Of a stretch of 45,166 bases of DNA, positions 26,240-34,400 are shown piece after piece. The DNA lies in assembly GCA_018692315.1 (NCBI GenBank), contig JABHKC010000148.1, positions 1 through 45,166 of the forward strand. The letters run 5' to 3'. The notes beneath the pieces were generated by a model, which saw only the letters and a program-made list of their open reading frames with translations, searched no databases and was not told the DNA's origin. The first letter of the stretch is position 1. Every line of letters begins with the position of its first letter. Source of the stretch: Bacteroidota bacterium (GTDB lineage: Bacteria; Bacteroidota; Bacteroidia; Bacteroidales; JABHKC01). Both the position numbers and the translations under genes were made by a program.

Positions 26240-27160
26240 TTAAAGAATTTTCTTTGCTATTCTCAATTTCCCAGATCTCGATCTTTTGTTTTTCTCAATC
26301 TCAAATTCATCGGGCACAATAACCTTTGTATTAACAGGCTCAATATCAACAATTTTATTACCGTACAAATCCTTTTTTACTATACCCTCGAAATTCCCGC
26401 TTTTGAAAAAATTCTTAACAATCTTATCTTCGGCAGAGTGGTACGAAACAATTGAAACCCTACCATTTATCTTCAGTAGGTCTTTTGTCTGCATTAGTAA
26501 TTCTTTCAAGGAAGTCAATTCATCATTCACTTCAATCCTAATAGCCTGAAAAACTTTCGAGAGATATTTATAATCGTTTATCTTTGGAACACAAGGACTT
26601 ATCGAATCCAAAAAATTATTGATTGACTCAATTTTATTTGAAGCCCTATATTCACAAATTTGCTTAACCAGCTTGTTCGTATTTTTTATTTCGCCATATT
26701 TCCAAAAAATTCTTTTCAAATCATTTTCATGGAAATTATTCACAACTTCTTTAGCCGAAATTGAAGCTTTTTTATTCATTCTCATATCGAGAGGTCCATC
26801 TGTACGATAGCTAAAGCCCTTATAATCTGTATCAAACTGATTCGATGAAACACCGAGATCTGCAACTAATCCATCAATTTTTTCAATTTGGTGGTATTTT
26901 AAAAAATACTTCAAAAATCTGAAGTTGTGCTTTATATAAATAATTCTATCATCATTGATTCTATTCTTAAAAGCATCTTCGTCCTGATCGAAAACAAATA
27001 ATTTTCCATCTCCTAAAGCAGAAAGAATTTGCTTAGAATAGCTTCCACCTCCAAAAGTTACATCAACATAAATTCCATCAGACAGCACATTTAGCCCATC
27101 TATACTTTCTTTAAGTAAAACAGGTACATGAAATATTTCCGTGTTTTGCGAATTAGACAT
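26240..27160 (-). CDS. rsmH: 16S rRNA (cytosine-1402-N4)-methyltransferase RsmH (MraW)
   Basis: The 306-aa AdoMet methyltransferase has HVPVLLKESI at its N-terminus, the AdoMet-binding 'YVDVTFGGGSYSKQIL', and the RsmH signatures 'GFSYRTDGPLDMRMN' and 'VSYHSAEDKIVKNFF', ending with 'NKRSRSGKLRIAKKI'. It N4-methylates C1402 of 16S rRNA in the decoding centre. It occupies the standard dcw position directly after mraZ (19-bp gap). Confidence 0.96.
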   Translation of the reverse strand: MSNSQNTEIFHVPVLLKESIDGLNVLSDGIYVDVTFGGGSYSKQILSALGDGKLFVFDQDEDAFKNRINDDRIIYIKHNFRFLKYFLKYHQIEKIDGLVADLGVSSNQFDTDYKGFSYRTDGPLDMRMNKKASISAKEVVNNFHENDLKRIFWKYGEIKNTNKLVKQICEYRASNKIESINNFLDSISPCVPKINDYKYLSKVFQAIRIEVNDELTSLKELLMQTKDLLKINGRVSIVSYHSAEDKIVKNFFKSGNFEGIVKKDLYGNKIVDIEPVNTKVIVPDEFEIEKNKRSRSGKLRIAKKIL

Positions 27161-27179
27161 TTGGATATAGTTTTAAGCT

Positions 27180-27626
27180 CTATTTTGTAAGATTCTTTTC
27201 GTATGATTGACCGAAATTTTCGATTTCCGATAGACTTTTTGTGAGTTCATCCTGGTCCCAGATTCTGATTCTGTTTCTTTGTCCGATGAAAGTTGCTTTG
27301 GTTTTCAAATTTGCATACTTGAGCATTTTCTCCGGAAAATTCATTCGTCCGTTGTCTGCTATGGTAAGTTTTGTGATATTTCTGAAAACCTGTTCAAGAA
27401 GTTTTGATTGGTTTCTATCATCAGGATCTAATTTCTCATAAATTTTCTCAACTTTTTTCTCCCATTCATCCACAGAAAACAAATTTAGGCACTTTTCAAA
27501 ACTATCAATTTGTATTATTACAACAGTTTGATCGACAGAATCAAATTCCTTTTTTAATGGAGATGGTAGAATTATTCTACCTTTCCCATCAATTTTAGTA
27601 TTATATTCGCCGTAAAATGTTGACAT
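27180..27626 (-). CDS. mraZ: Transcriptional regulator MraZ
   Basis: The 148-aa protein is made of two SpoVT/AbrB-like swapped-hairpin domains: residues about 5-50 (GEYNTKIDGKGRIILPSPLK) and 80-125 (ADNGRMNFPEKMLKYANLK). It is the first gene of the dcw operon and in the family represses or tunes that operon by binding short direct repeats upstream of itself. A matching series of 10-bp repeats lies 36-85 nt upstream of its start codon (see 27662-27711). Confidence 0.94.
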   Translation of the reverse strand: MSTFYGEYNTKIDGKGRIILPSPLKKEFDSVDQTVVIIQIDSFEKCLNLFSVDEWEKKVEKIYEKLDPDDRNQSKLLEQVFRNITKLTIADNGRMNFPEKMLKYANLKTKATFIGQRNRIRIWDQDELTKSLSEIENFGQSYEKNLTK

Positions 27627-27661
27627 AAATTATTATTAAATTTTGTATGGTAAAAATATAT

Positions 27662-27711
27662 ATTATTTTGAACTTATTTGACCTTATTTGATTTTTTTTT
27701 ACACACTTTGA
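27662..27711 (-). promoter_or_regulatory. Putative MraZ operator: 10-bp direct repeats
   Basis: Read on the minus strand, this stretch is a series of 10-bp units in exact register: TCAAAGTGTG (27711-27702), TAAAAAAAAA, TCAAATAAGG, TCAAATAAGT and TCAAAATAAT (27671-27662). Four begin with TCAAA; the second position is an A-run. MraZ in other bacteria binds short repeats spaced about 10 bp upstream of its own operon, so this is the natural autoregulatory site. A weak -7-like box (TATATTTT at 27653-27660) lies immediately downstream. Binding itself is inferred. Confidence 0.65.
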
Positions 27712-27750
27712 CACCAAAATGCAAAATAAATGGTGTATAACTATGTAATT

Positions 27751-27781
27751 ATTGTTAATAACTTTAATAGTTATTAACAAT
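27751..27781. repeat. Perfect 13-bp inverted repeat in the mraZ-cphA divergent gap
   Basis: ATTGTTAATAACT (27751-27763) and AGTTATTAACAAT (27769-27781) are perfect inverted repeats separated by 5 nt. The element lies between the divergent mraZ operon and the cyanophycin-synthetase-like gene, about 40 bp beyond the mraZ repeats. It lacks the GC stem and U-tract of a terminator, so an operator or dimer-binding site is more likely. The rest of the 442-bp gap is AT-rich with no ORF. Confidence 0.5.
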
Positions 27782-28068
27782 TGAACAATGTATCTGCCTA
27801 TCAAACAGAACAATAAAACAATTTTAGTTTTTTATTCATAACAGTTAATAAAATTTTCTTGAAAACATACATAAATGACATTTTTGTGAAAATTTAATGA
27901 TCGGAAACATTGATTTTATTATTTTTAAATCTCAAATTGTCATGATAATATTATTAAGATTTCATTTTGAATACTATCAATTTTGTTGGAATCGAGAGAT
28001 TTAAATATTATTAAACTAAGATAACTATAGGAAAATAAATAGACAAAGCAACTAAATATCAATATTTT

Positions 28069-30270
28069 ATGAACTTTGAAAACAACAATACTCTTACGAA
28101 ATTTATAAACTATCAAGTAATTGATGGACCTATAAAATTAGAAAACATTCATACTCTAAACGGTGCAAACTATTTTAGTGGAGGTCCTGTAATTCGTTTT
28201 AGAATAAATCTTGCTGACTACGATGAAGTTTTCACCGATGAAATTCCTGATTTTTATGAAAACTTAAAAAATTGCCTTCCATCGCTTCACGAACATTTTT
28301 GTTCTATTGGAAAACCCGGAGGTTTTTTTGTGAGAGTAGAAGAAGGAACTTTGTTGGGACATGTAATGGAACATATCGCAATCGAACTACAAACACTTGC
28401 AGGAATGGAAGTTGGTTTTGGCAAAACTCGAATGACAAAAAAGCAAGGAGTTTATAATGTAGTATTCAGATTTGCCGATGAAATTGCGGGAATTTATGCA
28501 GGAAAATTAGCATTAAACTTTATAAATTCAGTTTTACAAAAAAAGGATTTCGAGCTAAAAGAAGGGATTGAAAATTTAGTTTTTATTCGCGAAAAACAGC
28601 TTCTCGGATATAGTACGCAAAAAATTGTTGAAGAAGCAAACGAAAGAAGAATTCCTGCCATTCGATTAGATAAATATAACTTAGTTCAGCTTGGCACGGG
28701 AAAATTCAAACAAATTATTCGTGCTACAATAACCGGAAATACAAGCCTGATTGCTGTTGAAACAAGTGACAATAAGTTTCTTACAACTCAAATTCTTAAA
28801 GAAGCCGGTGTCCCAATTCCCAACAGGATTTTAACAAATGACATCAATGAAGTTCTGGCTTTTCATCAGAAATTGCAAAAATCAATTGTTATTAAACCTG
28901 CAGTTGGCTATCAGGGAAAACGAATAAGTGTCAATTTGAACAAAACTGATACAATAAAAAACGCCTTTGAATTTGCTAATGAATTCGATGATGAAATTAT
29001 TGCACAAGAATTTATTGAGGGAAATACATATAGGCTTTTAGTGATTGATAATAAATTTGTAGCTGCTGTTCAGCTCGTTGCACCACACATTGTTGGCGAT
29101 GGAATCAACAATTTGAAAACCTTATTTAACCGACTAAATTCGCATCCCGACAGGGAATTTGGAGATAAATCGAAGCTATCGAAAATAGAAATTGATGAAG
29201 ATACTTTGAAAATTCTTGAGCTCGAAAACTACACTTTTGATAGTATTTTGGAGAATGGCGAAATATTTTACCTTAAAAATTCCTGCAATATGCGTCTTGG
29301 TGGTTCATCGGTCGATCTTACTGATTTGGTTCATCCATATAATATATTTTTGGCCGAGCGAATCAGCAAAATTCTAAACCTTAATGTTGCCGGTGTTGAT
29401 ATTATCACCATTGATATTTCAAAACCCATAATTGACAATAATGGGAAACTAATTGAAGTGAATGCTGCACCAGATTTTAGAATGCACATTCAGCCCACTT
29501 TAGGCAAAGCCAGGCAAGTTCAAAAGCCATTTGTTGAGATGTTGTTTCCTGAAAACAAACATTTTAGAATTCCGATTTTTTCTATTACAGGCTCAAACGG
29601 GAGAAATATTTTCATGGAAATATTTGGAACTTTTTTGCAAAAAAAATATCCAAAATTAGGAATAGCTTCTTCAAAAGGACTTTTTATCAATAATAATTGT
29701 TTAAGCAAAGAAAATCCAATAGACTCGCACAATACCGAAATTATACTGAAAGATCCAACTGTAGATGCCGTACTTATAGAAACTTCAGTTGAAACAATAT
29801 TAGAATACGGAATTGCTTATAAATTTGCCGATATTGGAATTGTCCTGAACATAGATGAAAGCATTGAGAAATATTACGAATACGACCACATTAGAGATGC
29901 AGAAGATGTTGCCTATGCAAAATCTGTAGTTGCCGAAGAAGTTTATACAGAGGGCTTTACTATATTGAATGCAGACGATAAATTGGTTCTCGAAATGAGA
30001 GAAAGACTTTATAGTCAATTAATTTTGTTCACACAAAAAGCAGACAATGCAGAAATAAAAAAGCTGGTTGATAGTGGTGGAATTGCTTGTATTCTTACTG
30101 AAGGAAAAGTATGGATTTTACATGCAAATGAAAAAATAGAAATAATTGAAATTGAAAAAGTTCCAATAATCATTAAAAAATGTAATATAGATGCACTATT
30201 GGCAAGTGTTGCCGCAATGTATGTTTTGAAAACTCCGGTTGAAGAAATAAGAAGTTCCCTTATTTTGTAG
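28069..30270 (+). CDS. Cyanophycin-synthetase-like protein with degenerate Mur-ligase half (CphA2-like)
   Basis: The 733-aa protein follows the CphA plan but is shorter than the roughly 870-900 aa CphA1 family. The N domain includes EEGTLLGHVMEHIAIELQ (91-108). The ATP-grasp (G) domain is intact by eye: VIKPAVGYQGK (274-284), VAGVDIIT near 440-447, and EVNAAPDFRMH (463-473). The third (Mur-ligase-like M) domain is degenerate. Its P-loop is GSNGRN (508-513) instead of G(T/S)NGKT, with Arg in place of the ATP-binding Lys. The canonical ETARGG segment reads ETSVETI (571-577). The protein stops at about the point where the last Mur domain would begin. In cyanobacteria, CphA2 enzymes with an inactive M domain ligate beta-Asp-Arg dipeptides using the G domain only. 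Whether this one makes cyanophycin or another peptide is unknown. It is transcribed divergently from the dcw operon. Confidence 0.75.
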   Translation: MNFENNNTLTKFINYQVIDGPIKLENIHTLNGANYFSGGPVIRFRINLADYDEVFTDEIPDFYENLKNCLPSLHEHFCSIGKPGGFFVRVEEGTLLGHVMEHIAIELQTLAGMEVGFGKTRMTKKQGVYNVVFRFADEIAGIYAGKLALNFINSVLQKKDFELKEGIENLVFIREKQLLGYSTQKIVEEANERRIPAIRLDKYNLVQLGTGKFKQIIRATITGNTSLIAVETSDNKFLTTQILKEAGVPIPNRILTNDINEVLAFHQKLQKSIVIKPAVGYQGKRISVNLNKTDTIKNAFEFANEFDDEIIAQEFIEGNTYRLLVIDNKFVAAVQLVAPHIVGDGINNLKTLFNRLNSHPDREFGDKSKLSKIEIDEDTLKILELENYTFDSILENGEIFYLKNSCNMRLGGSSVDLTDLVHPYNIFLAERISKILNLNVAGVDIITIDISKPIIDNNGKLIEVNAAPDFRMHIQPTLGKARQVQKPFVEMLFPENKHFRIPIFSITGSNGRNIFMEIFGTFLQKKYPKLGIASSKGLFINNNCLSKENPIDSHNTEIILKDPTVDAVLIETSVETILEYGIAYKFADIGIVLNIDESIEKYYEYDHIRDAEDVAYAKSVVAEEVYTEGFTILNADDKLVLEMRERLYSQLILFTQKADNAEIKKLVDSGGIACILTEGKVWILHANEKIEIIEIEKVPIIIKKCNIDALLASVAAMYVLKTPVEEIRSSLIL

Positions 30271-30290
30271 AATTTCGTTAAAAATACTCA

Positions 30291-30302
30291 CCATAGCTAT
30301 GG
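30291..30302. other. 12-bp perfect palindrome in the cphA-HIT gap
   Basis: CCATAGCTATGG is a perfect palindrome 20 bp after the cphA-like stop codon, followed by a related GGCTATGCC. The gap 30271-30446 between the convergent cphA-like and HIT genes has no recognisable gene and no clear U-tract terminator. The word ATAGCTATG recurs on the minus strand near 45150-45160, at the window end. Confidence 0.3.
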
Positions 30303-30446
30303 GGCTATGCCTGTGTTTTTTGCCTTGTTATCGCACAAAATAACTTCGCTTACTTTGGCCAACTTATTTCGTAGCAAAGCCTTAGTTAAAAGACAGACTG
30401 GAAATTGTGTGGATAACAATTTAGTATATCCTATTTCTATTTTCAA

Positions 30447-30842
30447 TTATTTGAGAGCCAGCCTTATTTTTTCAGCAATTTCACTAAATTCTTCTTTCGA
30501 GAATTTCAGTTTTGGTCTGGCAAAATTTATATCCTCAATATTATTTATTGGTATAAGGTGAATATGTGTATGCGGAACTTCAAGTCCGATAACTGCTACA
30601 CCAACTCTTTCGCATTCAATAACTTCGTCGATAGCTTTTGCTATTTTTTTTGCAAAAACATTTAAACCGGCAAGTAGTTCATCTTCCATATCGAAAATAT
30701 AGTCAACTTCCTTTTTAGGAACAACAAGAGTATGACCTTTTGCCAAAGGAAAAATATCTAAAAAGGCATAATAATTTTCGTCCTCTGCAATTTTGTAGGA
30801 TGGAATTTCTCCACTAATAATTTTTGTGAAAATTGAAGCCAT
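30447..30842 (-). CDS. HIT-family nucleotide hydrolase/transferase
   Basis: The 131-aa protein has the full histidine-triad signature HTHIHLIP at 91-98 (H91, H93, H95, within V-P-H-T-H-I-H-L), the N-terminal 'FTKIISGEIPSYKI' and 'FLDIFPLAKGHTLVVPK'. Members of the HINT/HIT group hydrolyse nucleoside phosphoramidates or dinucleotides; the exact substrate is unknown. It follows greA by 17 bp and is likely co-transcribed with it, an arrangement that is common in Bacteroidota. Confidence 0.92.
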   Translation of the reverse strand: MASIFTKIISGEIPSYKIAEDENYYAFLDIFPLAKGHTLVVPKKEVDYIFDMEDELLAGLNVFAKKIAKAIDEVIECERVGVAVIGLEVPHTHIHLIPINNIEDINFARPKLKFSKEEFSEIAEKIRLALK

Positions 30843-30859
30843 ATTTCTTTGATTGATTT

Positions 30860-31333
30860 TTATTTTGAGATATTTACAATTTCCATTTGAATAATTCCGG
30901 AAGGAACTTTAATGTCGATGCAATCTCCAACTTTGTGTCCTAAAAGAGCTTTTGCAATTGGAGTTGAAACCGAAATTTTTTTCTCTTTGATATTTGCTTC
31001 GCTTTCCGAGACAATAGTGTATTCCATAAGAGAATTATTCTTTTTATTTTGAATATTGACTTTACTGAAAATTTGAACTTTCGAGGTATCTATCGTCGAT
31101 TCATCAATAATTCTTAGTCCACTCATAGAATTTTGAAGTTTAGAAATTTTCATTTCCAACATTCCCTGAGCTTCTTTTGCAGCATCGTATTCTGCATTCT
31201 CCGAAAGGTCTCCCTTATCGCGGGCTTCAGCAATTTGCTTTGATATATTTGGTCGTTCTACCCTTGTCAAATGGTCTAAATCTTCTTTCAGCTTCTTTAA
31301 ACCTTCTTCTGTAATATACGAAATATTCGCCAT
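30860..31333 (-). CDS. greA: Transcription elongation factor GreA
   Basis: The 157-aa protein has an N-terminal coiled coil (about 8-76) including 'LKKLKEDLDHLTRVERP' and the tip region 'ARDKGDLSENAEYDAAKEAQG' (landmark acidic residues D-L-S-E-N-A-E-Y-D/E), and a C-terminal FKBP-like domain ending in 'ISVSTPIAKALLGHKVGD'. GreA inserts its coiled coil into the RNA polymerase secondary channel and stimulates cleavage of backtracked RNA. It is first in a two-gene unit with the HIT gene, behind a strong promoter whose leader carries a terminator-like hairpin. Confidence 0.95.
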   Translation of the reverse strand: MANISYITEEGLKKLKEDLDHLTRVERPNISKQIAEARDKGDLSENAEYDAAKEAQGMLEMKISKLQNSMSGLRIIDESTIDTSKVQIFSKVNIQNKKNNSLMEYTIVSESEANIKEKKISVSTPIAKALLGHKVGDCIDIKVPSGIIQMEIVNISK

Positions 31334-31353
31334 CTTTTTATATTAAATCACTA

Positions 31354-31389
31354 AAAACAAAAAAGAATTCCAAAACAATTTCGGAACTC
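31354..31389 (-). terminator. Strong intrinsic terminator/hairpin in the greA leader
   Basis: On the minus strand an 11-bp stem with two G-U pairs (left arm 31389-31379, right arm 31375-31365), a 3-nt loop and a run of six U residues interrupted by G then five more U residues (31364-31353) form a textbook rho-independent terminator. It lies downstream of the greA promoter box (31398-31406) and upstream of the greA ATG. It can also end read-through from the 1377-aa gene that stops at 31479. Either or both roles are possible. Confidence 0.7.
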
Positions 31390-31397
31390 TTTCGGCT

Positions 31398-31428
31398 GCA
31401 AAGTTATAAAAGATTTTTTATATACAAA
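31398..31428 (-). promoter_or_regulatory. Promoter of the greA-HIT unit
   Basis: On the minus strand TAACTTTGC (31406-31398) is an exact TAnnTTTGC -7 box. TTTG at 31428-31425 lies 18 nt upstream, close to the usual 19-21 nt spacing. Transcription would start near 31392, 60 nt before the greA start codon. Confidence 0.6.
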
Positions 31429-31478
31429 TTTTTTGGAAATTTTGGATTCTAATTCCTATTTAAAATAAATATTAACAA

Positions 31479-34400
31479 TTAAAAAGCACTATAGTCAGTA
31501 GAACGAAATGCTCCGAACCATTTTAGAATCTTTTCACCAATTCCATCAGCATCGATATGAATAATGTAAACACCACTTGCAATGGCTAATCCGTATTGAT
31601 TTTTCACATCCCAATCGAGAAAAGTATCAGAATTAGATTTTCTAAACCTACGAACAAGAGTTCCCCTGATAGTATAAATTGATATTGTACATTTTTGTGG
31701 CAAATTAGTGAATTTCACAATATTCTCGACTTGATTTCTCGCGTAACCGGAAATACCATAATATGGATTTGGTACAACATTTATTAAATCAAGGGCATCT
31801 TTTGCAGTTTCATCATCATTAGTAATTGTCTGAATATCTGATGTATTAAATGAATATTTTGGAGTATTAATAATATTACTATCCGGATTTGGACCTTTCA
31901 CAAAACTTAGCTCATCGTTTCTATATGAATTTGCAACTCTTATTTTAATTGAAACATCGTTATCAAGAAGATTAGCCTCTTTAGCCAAGATTGGTAAGCC
32001 AACCCATGCAGCATTTCTCATAACTATTTTCTTACGTTTCTTGTACTGATAGCTCGATTCTCCTTCAACAGGAGTAAGCAAACTGTCAATATATTTTCCC
32101 TCGTCGTAGATTGGCATATAGTTTTTCTTATCATAAGTATAATGATTGTGTCCCATAATATAGATATAATGTTTGCCACCAAAAAAGAGTCCACCGGAAC
32201 GACCACCAGTTGCAAAATACAAATCGGTAGCATACTCACTTGTCGGATTCCAAATCATATCTCTTCCATTCTGGCTTACAAGTCTTGAATCCTCACCATA
32301 CATAATATTTAATCTTTCACCGGTTCCAATATCAATGGCATATCCGGGAAACCAGCCCATGTATTTTCCGTTGATAAAATTTGGATCGTTTTCGTTTGAA
32401 CTGCCTATTTCAGTAGTTGAAGGATTTCCATTTTTATCGACAGAAAAACTTGCACGCTTGTCAAACTTATATGTTTCGCCAACAACTCCCATCCCAAGAA
32501 TTAAATCATTTGGATTTCCATCAACCGAATCATTGTCAGCCATTTCTATAACTACAGACCTTGTCCACTTCGATTTGTCAGGAGTAATAACCAAGTCAAT
32601 GCTTGGTAATTTTTGAGCTTTAAATTCAACAAAGGATCTCATCTCCTTCCATGCCGGACCATTATAGTGTTCAGAGGTTAATGCGTATGGTGCCCAGCTT
32701 CCATTTAAAACTGTTTCGTAAACTTCATTCTCATCATTTCCAAGATAGTCGTTATATTGTGGTTTTGTATCATCTCTTTGAGTTCCAGAACGAATCCAGT
32801 TGAAAGCATCATAAAATTCTCCATCATAAACAAAATCAAGCCATTCTTTAGAATCATCTTCAAAAGTCATAGAGGCTTCAATAAATCCGTGATTGTCCGG
32901 ATCATCTAATCCTGCAAGATGTTGATTGTCTTCATTAATTATTCCAACTTGTTTTACAGATACTGAGAATCCCCATTCGGGAAAGAGTTTTTCATATCCA
33001 ATTTCAATTTTTGAGTCGGAACGAACTGTATCCCCATTATTCGAGCAAATAAACCATTCGGCATTTGTAATAATTGAATAATTAAAAGATGTTGTTTCAA
33101 AAATTTCGACTGAATCAAATTCTATTGTGTATTCACCGTCAGGAATATTCAAAGGATCAATTACTTTAATATCAATTGGTCCTTGTCCGTTTTCATATGT
33201 GGGGCTATATGATTTCCATGGTGGTCCCGACATTATTTCATCAATTGTTTCCTGTGTTAATTCAAGTGAATTATTGCCACAGCCATGTCCGGAAAGCTGT
33301 GTTATTTTTGGTCCGTAACCATATTCACCATTTATTAGTGTTCCGTTGTTTTCAGGAGCAGGTATATGAGGAGATGCTTCATAAATTTTAAGATTACCTA
33401 AAGCACATTTATTACTTGCAATGTAAGGTCTTTTTTGTCCAGAAGCAGAAAATGGATCATTCTGGTTATAGTGCAAATAATCATTAAATCCATAGGCGAT
33501 AGCCAAAAAATAATAGTTCTTATTATTTGATAGTTTTGTTTCATATGGAGCAAATGCATCGTATTCTAAAGTGAAGGTATGTTGTATTCCCATGTCTGCA
33601 CCATCTACTTCAAGAATTGCAACATTGGCTTCAATTTCTTCATCCCACTCGTAATTCACAATTTTTGTAATTTCGTCTTTTATATCGCATTGAAAAATTT
33701 CTCTTGCCAAATCAGGATTACGAATATCTGATATTGACACATCGGCATCTTTCAGTTGAAAAACCTGATATCCTTGAAAGGAAAAATACTTATTGCATTC
33801 TTCGTTTGCAGCAGGGCAAACAATAAATGGATCTTCTTCGTGATATCCATCTAGATAATTATTTGAACTACTTAAATTTGATATATGGAAAATCAACTTT
33901 TTATCCATTTCAATAATTTTTAGTTCTGGTGCATCTGGTCCTTCAATTATTTTGAAACAATTGTCAAAAAAACTTTGTGCTTTATCATCTGCTTTCTTCA
34001 TTGCTTCTACTGATTCTAAAGGTCCGCCACCAGTAGCTCTTGCCCAAACAACCCCAAGAGTAATATCGTTTACAGCACCTGACTCAAGTGTAAAAGGACC
34101 GGATGACATAATAAACCTTCTATCATCAGGTGGATTATCTTCTCCTTCTTCTGACCATGGATATTTAGGATAAGAAGTCATTGGAATTCCACCCTGTCCC
34201 CAGCCACAAGGGTCGGAATCGCCGGGAAACATAAAATCGGCTTCCTGGTTTTCTGTATCGCTATCCGATGGGTGTCCGGTACCTCCATATAATAAATTGT
34301 TCCCATCTTTCCACTTACCTCTTAAATAATTATAATGATTAAGGGGTGTATATGGGTTTCCCATACCACCTGCATCGCCATTATAGTAAATAAATTTTCT

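Noticed and set aside
27662..27711. Regular 10-bp repeats considered as a CRISPR array
   Set aside because: Units are 10 bp with no spacers and no cas genes nearby; the position just upstream of mraZ explains them as an operator.
27751..27781. Inverted repeat considered as DnaA boxes or an origin of replication
   Set aside because: TTATTAACA is only loosely like TTATCCACA, no cluster of boxes or dnaA/dnaN gene is present, and the region fits a regulatory gap better.
30307..30561. Plus-strand frame overlapping the end of the HIT gene
   Set aside because: Its second half is antisense to the conserved C-terminus of the HIT protein and the first half resembles no protein; no promoter or ribosome-binding site was seen.
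32173..32616. A 147-codon plus-strand frame antisense to the copy B gene
   Set aside because: It lies entirely inside a well-supported secreted-protein gene, has no recognisable domain or start signal, and is explained as a shadow of the opposite strand.
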